DNA from: Gammaproteobacteria bacterium
GTDB lineage: Bacteria; Pseudomonadota; Gammaproteobacteria; Ga0077536
Assembly (NCBI GenBank): GCA_009692265.1
Contig: SHZM01000031.1
Span: 1 to 41,114, forward strand
Direction of reading: 5' to 3'
Length of the DNA: 41,114 nt
The notes beneath the pieces are model-generated. The model ran no database searches, had not been told where the DNA came from, and worked only from the letters and a program-made list of their open reading frames with translations. Made by a program: the position numbers and the translations under genes. Positions 9,150-16,873 of the stretch are shown here, piece by piece (position 1 is the stretch's first letter; every line of letters starts with the position of its first letter).

Positions 9150-11389
9150 ACGCGCGGGTTGCTGTCATCGGCGGGATTTCGCTCCTAAGTTTGTCCTTGT
9201 TGGTGTCGCTTATCTTGATGAGCGCAGCGATCCAAAACTCGGAGCGCTTCGGGAAACTGTTTTCCGTTTTACTAGTAAGCAACTGTATCGGCCTCTTCGC
9301 TTTCGCCGTCCTACTCGTGATCATGGCGCGACAGCTGATTGGGCAATTGCGCCGTCGGCAACCAGGTGCTCGCTTAACGCTTCGAATGCTCGTGATCTTC
9401 ACCGCCTTATCAGTGTTCCCTATTCTGGTTCTGTATGGCTTTTCTATCGATTTTCTGCGGCGAGGAGTTAATAGCTGGTTCGATGTTCGGATTTCACAAG
9501 CCTTGGAGGATTCCTTAGATCTTAGTAAAACATCGCTCGATTTTCGTATGCGCGAACTGCTCGTCCAAACTGAAAAACTTGCTGAAGAAATCGGGCAAGG
9601 AAGTAATTCCAATGCAATTCTAGACCTCCGTGCGCTAAGAAGTCCTGACAGCACAGTAGTCGCAAATTCGTGGGATAGGGCTCAGACAGATTTAGATTTA
9701 ATGCGCCAGCGAAGCGCGGCGGAGGAGCTGACATTATCTACGGTGCAGGGGCACGTCATTGAGTCAAGTAGCAACGCCACCGACTTAGTGCCATCACTGT
9801 CTTCCGAAGCGATCCTTATAGAGCTACGACAAGGTCGAAATCATGTTGGTCTCGAACCGTTGGGGGCCAGAGGATTCTTTGTGCGAGTTGCTGCAATCGT
9901 TCCGGACGAAGCATTTGGCGGCGAACAGCGAATATTGCATGCTCTGTACCCGTTGACCGAAAAAATCTCGCGACTAGCCGCGAGCGTTGAATCAGCGTAC
10001 GCGAAGTATCACGAGCTGGTGTATTTGCGCGATAAATTGACATTAAGTTTCGCTATGACTCTGACTCTAGTATTGCTCTCAAGTATCGCGGTTGCAGCGT
10101 GGGCAGCCTTTCTGTCAGCCCGCCGTCTCGCGGCCCCCATCAGTGATCTTGCAGCCGGTACAGCCGCGGTTGCGAGTGGGGACTACGCGAAAACGCTGCC
10201 CGTTACCAGCAGCGACGAAATGGGTTTCCTCGTCAGTTCATTTAATGCGATGACCCAGCGTATAGCGAACGCACGAACCGAGATCGAGAACCAACATCAG
10301 TACGTCAGGACCTTGCTTGGTCAGCTCTCCTCGGGCGTTCTCGCCCTAGACGAAAACCAAATCGTCACCACACTAAACGACAGTGGACGCGTTATTTTAG
10401 ATCTCGGGAACACCGAAATCCTCGGACGAGTCTTCGCGGAACTCGCCCATGAACGGGAGCACGCTCGGCCGTTCGTAGAACTCGTTTCCAAGTATCTCGG
10501 CGGGCCTTCTTCACGTTGGGAACACGAAGTACAGATTTTCAGTCGAGACGGGCGACGTGTCCTCATCTGTCGAGGCACGCCGCTATCACTTAAAGCGGAT
10601 GCGAGGCAAGGTCATGTTGTGGTTTTCGACGACATTACCGTTTTAATTAAGGGACAGCGCGACGCCGCCTGGTCCGAAGTTGCACGCCGGCTGGCCCATG
10701 AAATCAAGAATCCGCTGACCCCAATTCAATTATCGGCGGAACGTCTTCGGCAAAAGTATCTTGGCACACTGCCAGCCGCAGACGCCGAAACCCTCGACCG
10801 ACTGACTAGTACCATCGTGCAGCAGGTCGACACAATGAAGCGGATGGTTAACACGTTTTCGGACTACGCCCGACCGCCAGCGATTAATCAAGAACAAACC
10901 GATCTCAATGAATTACTGCTCGGCGTAGTTGAGCTTTATCGCAGCGCACACCCCGAGGCCAATTTCGACCTGAATTTCAGCCCGCAGCTTCCTATGGTTT
11001 CGGTGGACGCCAGTCGCGTTCGACAAGTGTTCAATAATCTACTTAAGAATGCCTTGGAAGCGCATCCAGTCGGGGTTTCGGCGCATATCGATATTTCGTC
11101 CCAACTGCTCGCATCGGAGACCAGCGAGTACGTGGAGATTTGCATTTCCGATCGCGGTGAAGGAATTAAGGCCGAAATACTCGATACTGTATTCGAGCCC
11201 TATGTCACGAATAAGATGCGCGGTACTGGTCTCGGCCTTGCTATCGTGAAGAAAATAATAGAGGAGCACAGCGGTGTGGTCACCCTCAAGAACAATGCTG
11301 ATTTACCGGGGTGCAGTGCCGTTATTCGTTTACCGCTGCAGAATTCAACATCACGTTTACTCTCAGAGATTAATAGGAATCACTCATGA
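9146..11389 (+). CDS. ntrY: NtrY-like membrane sensor histidine kinase
   Basis: A 747-aa envelope sensor. Three hydrophobic segments lie in the first ~110 residues, then a periplasmic-sized region, and a fourth segment (FAMTLTLVLLSSIAVAAWAAF) at about 300-320. It is followed by a HAMP domain (ARRLAAPISDLA), a PAS domain (about 385-500) and the kinase core. The phosphoacceptor is His518 in RRLAHEIKNPLTPIQ; the N box is NNLLKNALEAH and the G box GTGLGLAIVKKI. The architecture is that of NtrY, which responds to nitrogen, redox or envelope cues in different species. It overlaps both DUF4390 and ntrX by 4 nt, so ntrX is its cognate regulator. Confidence 0.93.
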   Translation: MNARVAVIGGISLLSLSLLVSLILMSAAIQNSERFGKLFSVLLVSNCIGLFAFAVLLVIMARQLIGQLRRRQPGARLTLRMLVIFTALSVFPILVLYGFSIDFLRRGVNSWFDVRISQALEDSLDLSKTSLDFRMRELLVQTEKLAEEIGQGSNSNAILDLRALRSPDSTVVANSWDRAQTDLDLMRQRSAAEELTLSTVQGHVIESSSNATDLVPSLSSEAILIELRQGRNHVGLEPLGARGFFVRVAAIVPDEAFGGEQRILHALYPLTEKISRLAASVESAYAKYHELVYLRDKLTLSFAMTLTLVLLSSIAVAAWAAFLSARRLAAPISDLAAGTAAVASGDYAKTLPVTSSDEMGFLVSSFNAMTQRIANARTEIENQHQYVRTLLGQLSSGVLALDENQIVTTLNDSGRVILDLGNTEILGRVFAELAHEREHARPFVELVSKYLGGPSSRWEHEVQIFSRDGRRVLICRGTPLSLKADARQGHVVVFDDITVLIKGQRDAAWSEVARRLAHEIKNPLTPIQLSAERLRQKYLGTLPAADAETLDRLTSTIVQQVDTMKRMVNTFSDYARPPAINQEQTDLNELLLGVVELYRSAHPEANFDLNFSPQLPMVSVDASRVRQVFNNLLKNALEAHPVGVSAHIDISSQLLASETSEYVEICISDRGEGIKAEILDTVFEPYVTNKMRGTGLGLAIVKKIIEEHSGVVTLKNNADLPGCSAVIRLPLQNSTSRLLSEINRNHS

Positions 11390-12762
11390 GCGGCCAACAG
11401 ATACTTGTTGTTGACGATGAGCCTGACATTCGAATCCTGCTTAAAGAGATCCTGGAAGACGAGGGTTTCGCTGTAACAGTTGCGGAAAATGCCGCGCAAG
11501 CTCGCGAGGCACGACGGCTGCGACGCCCGGACCTAGTGCTACTTGATATCTGGATGCCGGACACAGATGGAATCACGCTGCTCAAAGAGTGGTCAGAAAC
11601 CCGACAACTCGGCGGTCCCGTGATCATGATGTCGGGGCATGGCACGGTGGAGACCGCGGTGGAAGCAACCCGCTTAGGTGCCTATGACTTTATCGAGAAG
11701 CCACTTTCGATCGCAAAGCTGCTGCTAACGATTCAGCGCGCCCTCGAAAGCGCGAATTTGCAGCGCGAATATTCGGGGCTACGTCGAAGCGCGGCAAATG
11801 TCGCCGAACCGGTCGGACGTAGCCATAGAATGGAACAGCTGCGAGCCAATTGTCGACGACTTGCACAACATAAGACTTCTATATTACTAACCGGGGAGTC
11901 TGGAGTAGGAAAGGAAGTAATAGCCCGCTACCTACATCAGCACGGCCCACGTGCATCCCGTCCTTTTATCTCCGTCAGCATCGCCGGTCTCGCGCGCGAA
12001 AACCCCGAGTCCGAGCTCTTCGGGTCGGAAGAAGGCGGTCGCATTAATTACGGCTCGTTAGAGCAGGCTAGCGGCGGAACTTTGTTTGTGAAAGATGTCG
12101 CCGATATGGATCTGAGTACACAGGCGCGTCTTCTCGGTGCACTCGAACAGCAGTCGATGCTACGGGTTGGCGGCCGCGACGCTACCTCTATTGATGTGAG
12201 AATCATTGCCGCGACCAAGCGGGATATCGCCGCCGACGTTGCCGCAGGGCGGTTTCGCGACGATCTTTATTACCATCTTAACGTCGTGCCTCTTCAGGTT
12301 CCCCCTTTAAGGGATCGACTCGAAGACTTGAATGATCTTCTCATCTATTATTTAGATCACTTCGTGTTAAACGAAGGCTTGCCACGGCGCGAGTTTTCAG
12401 TAGCTTCAAAGAATCGACTGCGTGACTATCGCTGGCCCGGGAATGTTCGTGAACTGAAAAATCTAGTGCAACGACTATTGATCCTGGGCACCACGGATAC
12501 TATTGAAGCTACTGAAATAAGCGCGGCGACGGGCGTCAGGGCGCAGCGCGAAGATGCGAGCTCTCAACCCGAGTTTGAACTACCTTTGCGCGAAGCGAGG
12601 GAACGATTTGAGCGCGCATATCTTCAGTATCAATTGCAGATCTACGACGGTAGCGTAAGCAAAGTCGCGGAGCGAGTAGGTATTGAGCGAACGCATTTGT
12701 ACCGCAAACTGCGCAGCCTTGGTATCGATCCGAAGCAGATTAAGGAAGCGACGAAAGAGTAA
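11386..12762 (+). CDS. ntrX: NtrX-like response regulator with altered AAA+ motifs
   Basis: A 458-aa regulator: receiver domain (1-120, phosphoacceptor Asp54 in LVLLDIWMP, Lys105), a sigma-54-type AAA+ domain (about 140-365) and a Fis-type helix-turn-helix (VSKVAERVGIERTHLYRKL) at the C-terminus. Walker A is intact (GESGVGKE, 170-177). The loop after ESELFG reads SEEGGRINYG, so the GAFTGA motif that contacts sigma-54 is missing. Walker B reads GGTLFVKDVADM instead of the usual LFLDEIAD-type, with Lys236-Asp237 where Asp-Glu is expected. The segment FRDDLYYHL keeps the first arginine finger, but the second Arg is His297. It probably binds DNA without acting as a normal sigma-54 activator. Confidence 0.92.
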   Translation: MSGQQILVVDDEPDIRILLKEILEDEGFAVTVAENAAQAREARRLRRPDLVLLDIWMPDTDGITLLKEWSETRQLGGPVIMMSGHGTVETAVEATRLGAYDFIEKPLSIAKLLLTIQRALESANLQREYSGLRRSAANVAEPVGRSHRMEQLRANCRRLAQHKTSILLTGESGVGKEVIARYLHQHGPRASRPFISVSIAGLARENPESELFGSEEGGRINYGSLEQASGGTLFVKDVADMDLSTQARLLGALEQQSMLRVGGRDATSIDVRIIAATKRDIAADVAAGRFRDDLYYHLNVVPLQVPPLRDRLEDLNDLLIYYLDHFVLNEGLPRREFSVASKNRLRDYRWPGNVRELKNLVQRLLILGTTDTIEATEISAATGVRAQREDASSQPEFELPLREARERFERAYLQYQLQIYDGSVSKVAERVGIERTHLYRKLRSLGIDPKQIKEATKE

Positions 12763-12803
12763 GGCGCACTTTTTCTTCAAGTTTCACTGCGACCTCGATA
12801 CAG

Positions 12804-13130
12804 ATGCCACGCGCGACAGAAGGATTAGAGCGATTACTCGTGTCAGGTCGCGACGACGCGGTTTTGAGATTTAGCTTGGGCAACGCGTACCTCTATGAAG
12901 ATCCAGAGAAAGCGGTCGAACACTTCGAGCGCGCGCTTGAATTTGATCCCGGCTATTCCGCCGCGTGGAAATTGCTCGGGAAAGCGCTAGCGAGCAAGGG
13001 CGAAATCTCGCGAGCACGCGAAGTCTTTAGCAAAGGGATCGTGGTTGCGGAGTCAAGAGGTGACGTTCAGGCAGCGAAGGAAATGCGGGTATTCATGAAA
13101 CGCTTGGAGCCGACGCATCCCACTGATTAA
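12804..13130 (+). CDS. Small TPR protein
   Basis: A 108-aa soluble protein made almost entirely of tetratricopeptide helices. LRFSLGNAYLYEDPEKAVEH, FERALEFDPGYSAAWKLLGK and ALASKGEISRAREVFSKGI match the TPR pattern. Such modules mediate protein contacts; no enzymatic residue is apparent. It follows ntrX by 41 nt, and its 3' end overlaps that of the convergent pyrD gene by 4 nt, which is tight for two convergent transcripts. Its partner is unknown. Confidence 0.85.
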   Translation: MPRATEGLERLLVSGRDDAVLRFSLGNAYLYEDPEKAVEHFERALEFDPGYSAAWKLLGKALASKGEISRAREVFSKGIVVAESRGDVQAAKEMRVFMKRLEPTHPTD

Positions 13131-14083
13131 CTGGCATTAAAGCGTAATCGGCCAGTCAGATCGCGCACGGAATTAAGCCCATGCCGATCGAGATAATCCA
13201 CAATCCCCGCGTTGATTTCGGTACAGATTAAGGGCTCGTAGAACAACCCCGTACCGACTCCAACGGCGGTAGCGCCCGCGAGCAGGAACTCGACTGCATC
13301 GGCCGCGCTCAACACTCCACCCTGCCCGATTATAGGGATTTGATGCGCTTTGCAGACTTCATAGACCTGGAACACTTTAAGAATCGCGATCGGTTTAATT
13401 GCAGGGCCCGACAAGCCTCCCTGGCTATTACCGAGAACCGGCGTCTGACGCTCACTATCGATGGCCATTCCCATCAACGTGTTAATAACCGCGAACGCGT
13501 CGCTTCCAGCTTCGAGACAACGCCGTGCATTTTCTGCGATGTCCGTTTGGTTTGGAGATAGCTTAGTAATAAGTGGTTTACGAGTTACGCGGCGACAGGC
13601 GGCGACAACCCGCGCGGACATCTCGGGGCTATTTCCAAATGCCACACCGCCTTCCTTGACGTTCGGACAGGAGATATTGATTTCTATCGCATCGATCGGT
13701 GAATCATCGAAAATCCGCGTAACTTCCGCGTATTCCTCCACTGTAGACCCCGACACATTCGCGATGAAACGCGTCTCCGTGAAATCCAAATTCGGCAAGA
13801 TATCGTTGACAACAGCATGCGCGCCTGGATTCTGTAAGCCGATGGCGTTCAACATGCCGGCCGGAGTTTCAAATACGCGATGCGGCGAGTTACCGAGACG
13901 GGGCGATAGCGTGGTCCCTTTTAGGCAAACCGCGCCGACCGCGCGATTGGAAAAGCCTTGAACACGGGTATATTCTTCGCCGAACCCAACACATCCAGAC
14001 AGTAGTACCAGCGGGCTTGCGAACTGCATCCCACAAAATTCAAGCTGCAATTTTGAGTTTAGGTTAGTCGATTGCTCGTTCAT
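13127..14083 (-). CDS. pyrD: Dihydroorotate dehydrogenase, class 1B-like
   Basis: It oxidises dihydroorotate to orotate in pyrimidine synthesis. The 318-aa TIM barrel begins LQLEFCGMQFASPLVLLSG, lacks the N-terminal membrane helix of class 2 enzymes and has the catalytic cysteine in INISCPNVKEGG (class 1). FMN-binding segments include NTLMGMAID, GGLSGPAIKPIA and IIGQGGVLSAADAVEFLLAGA. Class 1B enzymes normally pair with the iron-sulfur flavoprotein PyrK for NAD reduction; no pyrK is next to it. It is divergent from trmL with only 18 bp between the two start codons. Confidence 0.92.
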   Translation of the reverse strand: MNEQSTNLNSKLQLEFCGMQFASPLVLLSGCVGFGEEYTRVQGFSNRAVGAVCLKGTTLSPRLGNSPHRVFETPAGMLNAIGLQNPGAHAVVNDILPNLDFTETRFIANVSGSTVEEYAEVTRIFDDSPIDAIEINISCPNVKEGGVAFGNSPEMSARVVAACRRVTRKPLITKLSPNQTDIAENARRCLEAGSDAFAVINTLMGMAIDSERQTPVLGNSQGGLSGPAIKPIAILKVFQVYEVCKAHQIPIIGQGGVLSAADAVEFLLAGATAVGVGTGLFYEPLICTEINAGIVDYLDRHGLNSVRDLTGRLRFNAS

Positions 14084-14101
14084 TAATTTTGCGATTTCCC
14101 G

Positions 14102-14650
14102 ATGTTCGAAGTAGTGCTATATGAGCCTGAAATTCCCCCGAATACCGGCAATATTATACGCCTGTGCGCCGCAACCGGCGCCCGCCTACACCTTATTGAA
14201 CCGCTGGGATTTCGGCTTGACGATCGTGCGCTGCGTCGCGCAGGTCTGGATTATCACGAATTCGCGGTAATCAATCGACACGGCTCCTTTACTGAGTTTC
14301 GCGAGCATCACGTCATTGGGCGAGTATTCGCTTTTACGACCTCGGGTAGCTGTAGTTTATATTCGGCCCGGTTCGAACCCGGCGACGCATTGTTATTCGG
14401 CGCCGAAACGCGCGGCTTGCCCGCAGAAATTCGCAATTCGTTGCCAGTTGCACACCAACTCAGGATTCCGATGTTGCAAGAGCGCCGAAGTTTGAATCTA
14501 GCTAATGCAGTGGCAATTGGACTTTACGAAGCACTACGCCAGTGTGACTCCCTTGCGTGCTCGACCACACTTGGGGTGCCCGCTGCGCTGAACTCGATGG
14601 ACACCGACCAACTGGAAAGTACGTTATCAAACCCGCTCTATCACAGGTAA
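14102..14650 (+). CDS. trmL: tRNA (cytidine(34)-2'-O)-methyltransferase TrmL
   Basis: A SPOUT-class enzyme that 2'-O-methylates the wobble base of certain tRNA-Leu species. The start, MFEVVLYEPEIPPNTGNIIRL, and the knot motifs LLFGAETRGLP and IPMLQERRSLNLANAVAIGLYEA are diagnostic. At 182 aa it is somewhat longer than E. coli TrmL (157 aa) because of a C-terminal tail that looks non-conserved. There is no clear ribosome binding site upstream of the ATG, and the 18-bp divergent gap implies that its promoter lies inside pyrD or that it is leaderless. Confidence 0.95.
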   Translation: MFEVVLYEPEIPPNTGNIIRLCAATGARLHLIEPLGFRLDDRALRRAGLDYHEFAVINRHGSFTEFREHHVIGRVFAFTTSGSCSLYSARFEPGDALLFGAETRGLPAEIRNSLPVAHQLRIPMLQERRSLNLANAVAIGLYEALRQCDSLACSTTLGVPAALNSMDTDQLESTLSNPLYHR

Positions 14651-14657
14651 CGGAGTG

Positions 14658-15665
14658 TTAGCCGCTCGCAGCACGTGGCAGCTCGCGTCGCATCAAGGCG
14701 GCGACCGCCTGCTCTGGTGTACATTCTCCGCGCAGCGTGCTCGCGACTTGCGCGCAGATTGGCATCTCAATCTTCACGCTGGCCGCGCGCGCGATCACTG
14801 CCGCAGCGGTCGGGATCCCTTCGACTAAGCCGATATCTTGAACGGCAGTTCTAGGGTCGACCCCGCGCCCTAATGCTAGACCGAAGCGTCGGTTTCGCGA
14901 TTGATCGTCGGTGCAGGTCAGGACTAGATCACCCAATCCGGCGAGCCCCATGAACGTCTCTGCTTTACCGCCAAGAGCAACTCCAAACCGCGTCATTTCG
15001 TTTAGCGCTCGCGTGATTAGGGCGGCTCGGCTGTTGGCACCTAGCGTCAAACCGTCGGCAATTCCAGCGGCGATCGCCATGACGTTTTTAACTGCACCGG
15101 CTACCGCGACACCGTTGAGGTCATCGGTCCGATACGGACGCAAACTCGGTCCGTGCAGGTATCGCACTACTGCATTACCGAGTGCGTCGTCGCGAGTTGC
15201 AACGGTGAGTGCCGCAGGTCGGCCTTCAGCGACCTCACGTGCAAAGTTAGGTCCTGACACCAAGGCCACGGGTGCCTCGCGTCCAGCCTCCTCAGCAATG
15301 ATCTCGTGCACTAAAAGTTGGGTATCAAGTTCTATGCCTTTGGCAAGGCAGATGAACGACCGAAGGCCGTGCTCCAACGCTTGTCGTACCGTGACTCGAG
15401 TACTCTGTAGAGGGGTCGCGAGCACCGCGGCGTAAATCGACTTTGGTAGTGCGTCCAGCGTAACTAAGGGAACAAGAGTGGAGGGGAACTCGATGCCCGG
15501 CAAATAGCGCGCGTTCTCACGATCGCTGGCGAGCGCGGCTAGCTGGGTCGGATCGCGTCCCCATAGATAAACCTGATAACCAGAACGCGCGATCACGACC
15601 GCCAAAGCGGTACCCCAAGCCCCTGCACCCATGATTAGGAGAGGTCTACCACCCTGCACGGTCAT
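14658..15665 (-). CDS. gpsA: Glycerol-3-phosphate dehydrogenase [NAD(P)+]
   Basis: It reduces dihydroxyacetone phosphate to sn-glycerol 3-phosphate for phospholipid synthesis. The 335-aa protein shows the nucleotide-binding GAGAWGTALAVV, then SGPNFAREVAEGRP, the catalytic-lysine segment VAGAVKNVMAIAAGIADGL and GLAGLGDLVLTCTDDQSRNRRFG. The start ATG (15663-15665) gives a short N-terminal extension before the Rossmann motif. It lies 39 nt downstream of secB in the conserved rhodanese-secB-gpsA order. Confidence 0.97.
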   Translation of the reverse strand: MTVQGGRPLLIMGAGAWGTALAVVIARSGYQVYLWGRDPTQLAALASDRENARYLPGIEFPSTLVPLVTLDALPKSIYAAVLATPLQSTRVTVRQALEHGLRSFICLAKGIELDTQLLVHEIIAEEAGREAPVALVSGPNFAREVAEGRPAALTVATRDDALGNAVVRYLHGPSLRPYRTDDLNGVAVAGAVKNVMAIAAGIADGLTLGANSRAALITRALNEMTRFGVALGGKAETFMGLAGLGDLVLTCTDDQSRNRRFGLALGRGVDPRTAVQDIGLVEGIPTAAAVIARAASVKIEMPICAQVASTLRGECTPEQAVAALMRRELPRAASG

Positions 15666-15704
15666 TCCGCATCGCTATTCAAGCAACAAATAGAGCGCGC
15701 GAAA

Positions 15705-16193
15705 TCAGTGGGCAATTTTCTCACCACTGCTCGCAGCTCGGCGGCGCTGCACTTCTTGGGCGTAGAGCATTTCGAAGTTCACCGGTGCGATCAGCAATTG
15801 CGGGAAACCACCCTTGGTAACCACGTCGCAGATCGCTTCCCGCGCAAATGGAAACAAGATATTCGGGCCTGCGGTAGCGAGTATCATCGGCATGTGCTGT
15901 GCGTGAAATCCGGTGATATTAAAGATGCCGGCCTGTTTCACTTCTATTAGGTAGATCACCTTCTCGCCGAGCTTCACGGTGGCCGTTACCGTCAACACTA
16001 CTTCATGCACATCAGGCGCAAGTAGGCTCGTCGCATTGCCGAAATGCAAATCTAACGTCGGATTGAGTTGCTCGGCAAATACCGCAGGGGAGTTCGGAGC
16101 CTCAAAGGAAAGATCCTTAACGTATATTTTTTGTATTCCGAGCTGCCCCATCGGAGCTTGTGCGGTTTGTGGTTCGGTGTTTTCAGCAGCCAT
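15705..16193 (-). CDS. secB: Protein-export chaperone SecB
   Basis: SecB keeps preproteins unfolded and hands them to SecA. The 162-aa product matches the family throughout: IQKIYVKDLSFEAPNSP, NPTLDLHFGN, VEVVLTVTATVKLGEKV-like strands, QAGIFNITGF and the LATAGPNILFPFAREAICDVVTKGGFP region with NFEMLYAQEV near the end. SecB is typical of Proteobacteria, supporting the assignment of the organism. It lies between the membrane rhodanese gene and gpsA on the same strand, as in E. coli, but without the intervening grxC. Confidence 0.97.
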   Translation of the reverse strand: MAAENTEPQTAQAPMGQLGIQKIYVKDLSFEAPNSPAVFAEQLNPTLDLHFGNATSLLAPDVHEVVLTVTATVKLGEKVIYLIEVKQAGIFNITGFHAQHMPMILATAGPNILFPFAREAICDVVTKGGFPQLLIAPVNFEMLYAQEVQRRRAASSGEKIAH

Positions 16194-16232
16194 CAGTAGT
16201 ATTCCGTTAAGTGGAGAAACAAGTTGGGCGCA

Positions 16233-16655
16233 TCATTTGCTAACTTCTAGCGGAAGGTTTTCGCTCCGCCACGCCGATAACCCGCCCCGCAGTTGGTGGA
16301 CCCTGGAGAATCCGGCGCGCGTCAAATGCTTCACGGCCTTCTGCGAGGAAACACCAGTATCGCAATATAGAAGCAGCGGTTGTGCTTTGTGCTTATCGAG
16401 TTTACTTGGCGACACGTTAAGTTCCGTCAGCTCGAAATTTAGTGCATTAATGATATGACCCGCGCGAAAGCTAGCGGCGTTTCGGATATCGACCGGAACC
16501 GCGCCTTCGCGGTTTAGAAGCATAATGCCTTGCTGTGGGCTAATTGCGTTGCTACCTAAATCCCTCAATAGCGCCCAGAGCAATGCCATCAAGACCGCAC
16601 AAAACGCGCTGACCAGCATTAAATGATTCGTGACAAATTCAAGTATTTGCGCCAT
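16233..16655 (-). CDS. Membrane-anchored rhodanese-like protein (YibN type)
   Basis: A 140-aa protein with one N-terminal transmembrane helix (LMLVSAFCAVLMALLWALL) and a rhodanese domain. The active-site loop is LLLYCDTGVSSQKA, which retains the catalytic cysteine. It corresponds to YibN upstream of secB in E. coli. A role in sulfur relay or in membrane insertion/secretion has been proposed for the family, but the substrate is not evident. The start ATG at 16653-16655 is preceded by GGGAA. Confidence 0.92.
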   Translation of the reverse strand: MAQILEFVTNHLMLVSAFCAVLMALLWALLRDLGSNAISPQQGIMLLNREGAVPVDIRNAASFRAGHIINALNFELTELNVSPSKLDKHKAQPLLLYCDTGVSSQKAVKHLTRAGFSRVHQLRGGLSAWRSENLPLEVSK

Positions 16656-16760
16656 GCGTGATTCCCGGAAATTTTTCGAACACGGCCCGATAGCCGCTTC
16701 TTATGCAGGTATTCAGAGTACGTCATAGGTGTCCGACTCCCCACGCGTACGCATGAGTTT

Positions 16761-16778
16761 GTCGACCCACGGGTCAAC
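16761..16778. repeat. Inverted repeat in the rhodanese/gpmI divergent region
   Basis: The 218-bp region 16656-16873 separates the divergent rhodanese and gpmI genes. It contains GTCGACCC-AC-GGGTCAAC (one mismatched pair) and, further downstream, a -10-like TATGAT at 16815-16820 in gpmI orientation without a convincing -35. The repeat could be an operator. Nothing else is recognisable in the gap. Confidence 0.35.
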
Positions 16779-16873
16779 GGACTCGGATCTGCTACGCCAA
16801 GGAGATTTCGGCCGTATGATACACTCCCGCCGCCTCATCAAGTAGCTCATCAGTACAGTCGATAGTGTTCAAT

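Noticed and set aside
9100-9654. A 184-codon minus-strand frame over ntrY
   Set aside because: It covers the membrane region of ntrY in antisense and shows Arg/Ser-rich shadow composition.
14911-15435. A 174-codon plus-strand frame within gpsA
   Set aside because: Antisense to conserved gpsA motifs; Ser/Ala/Arg-rich shadow composition.
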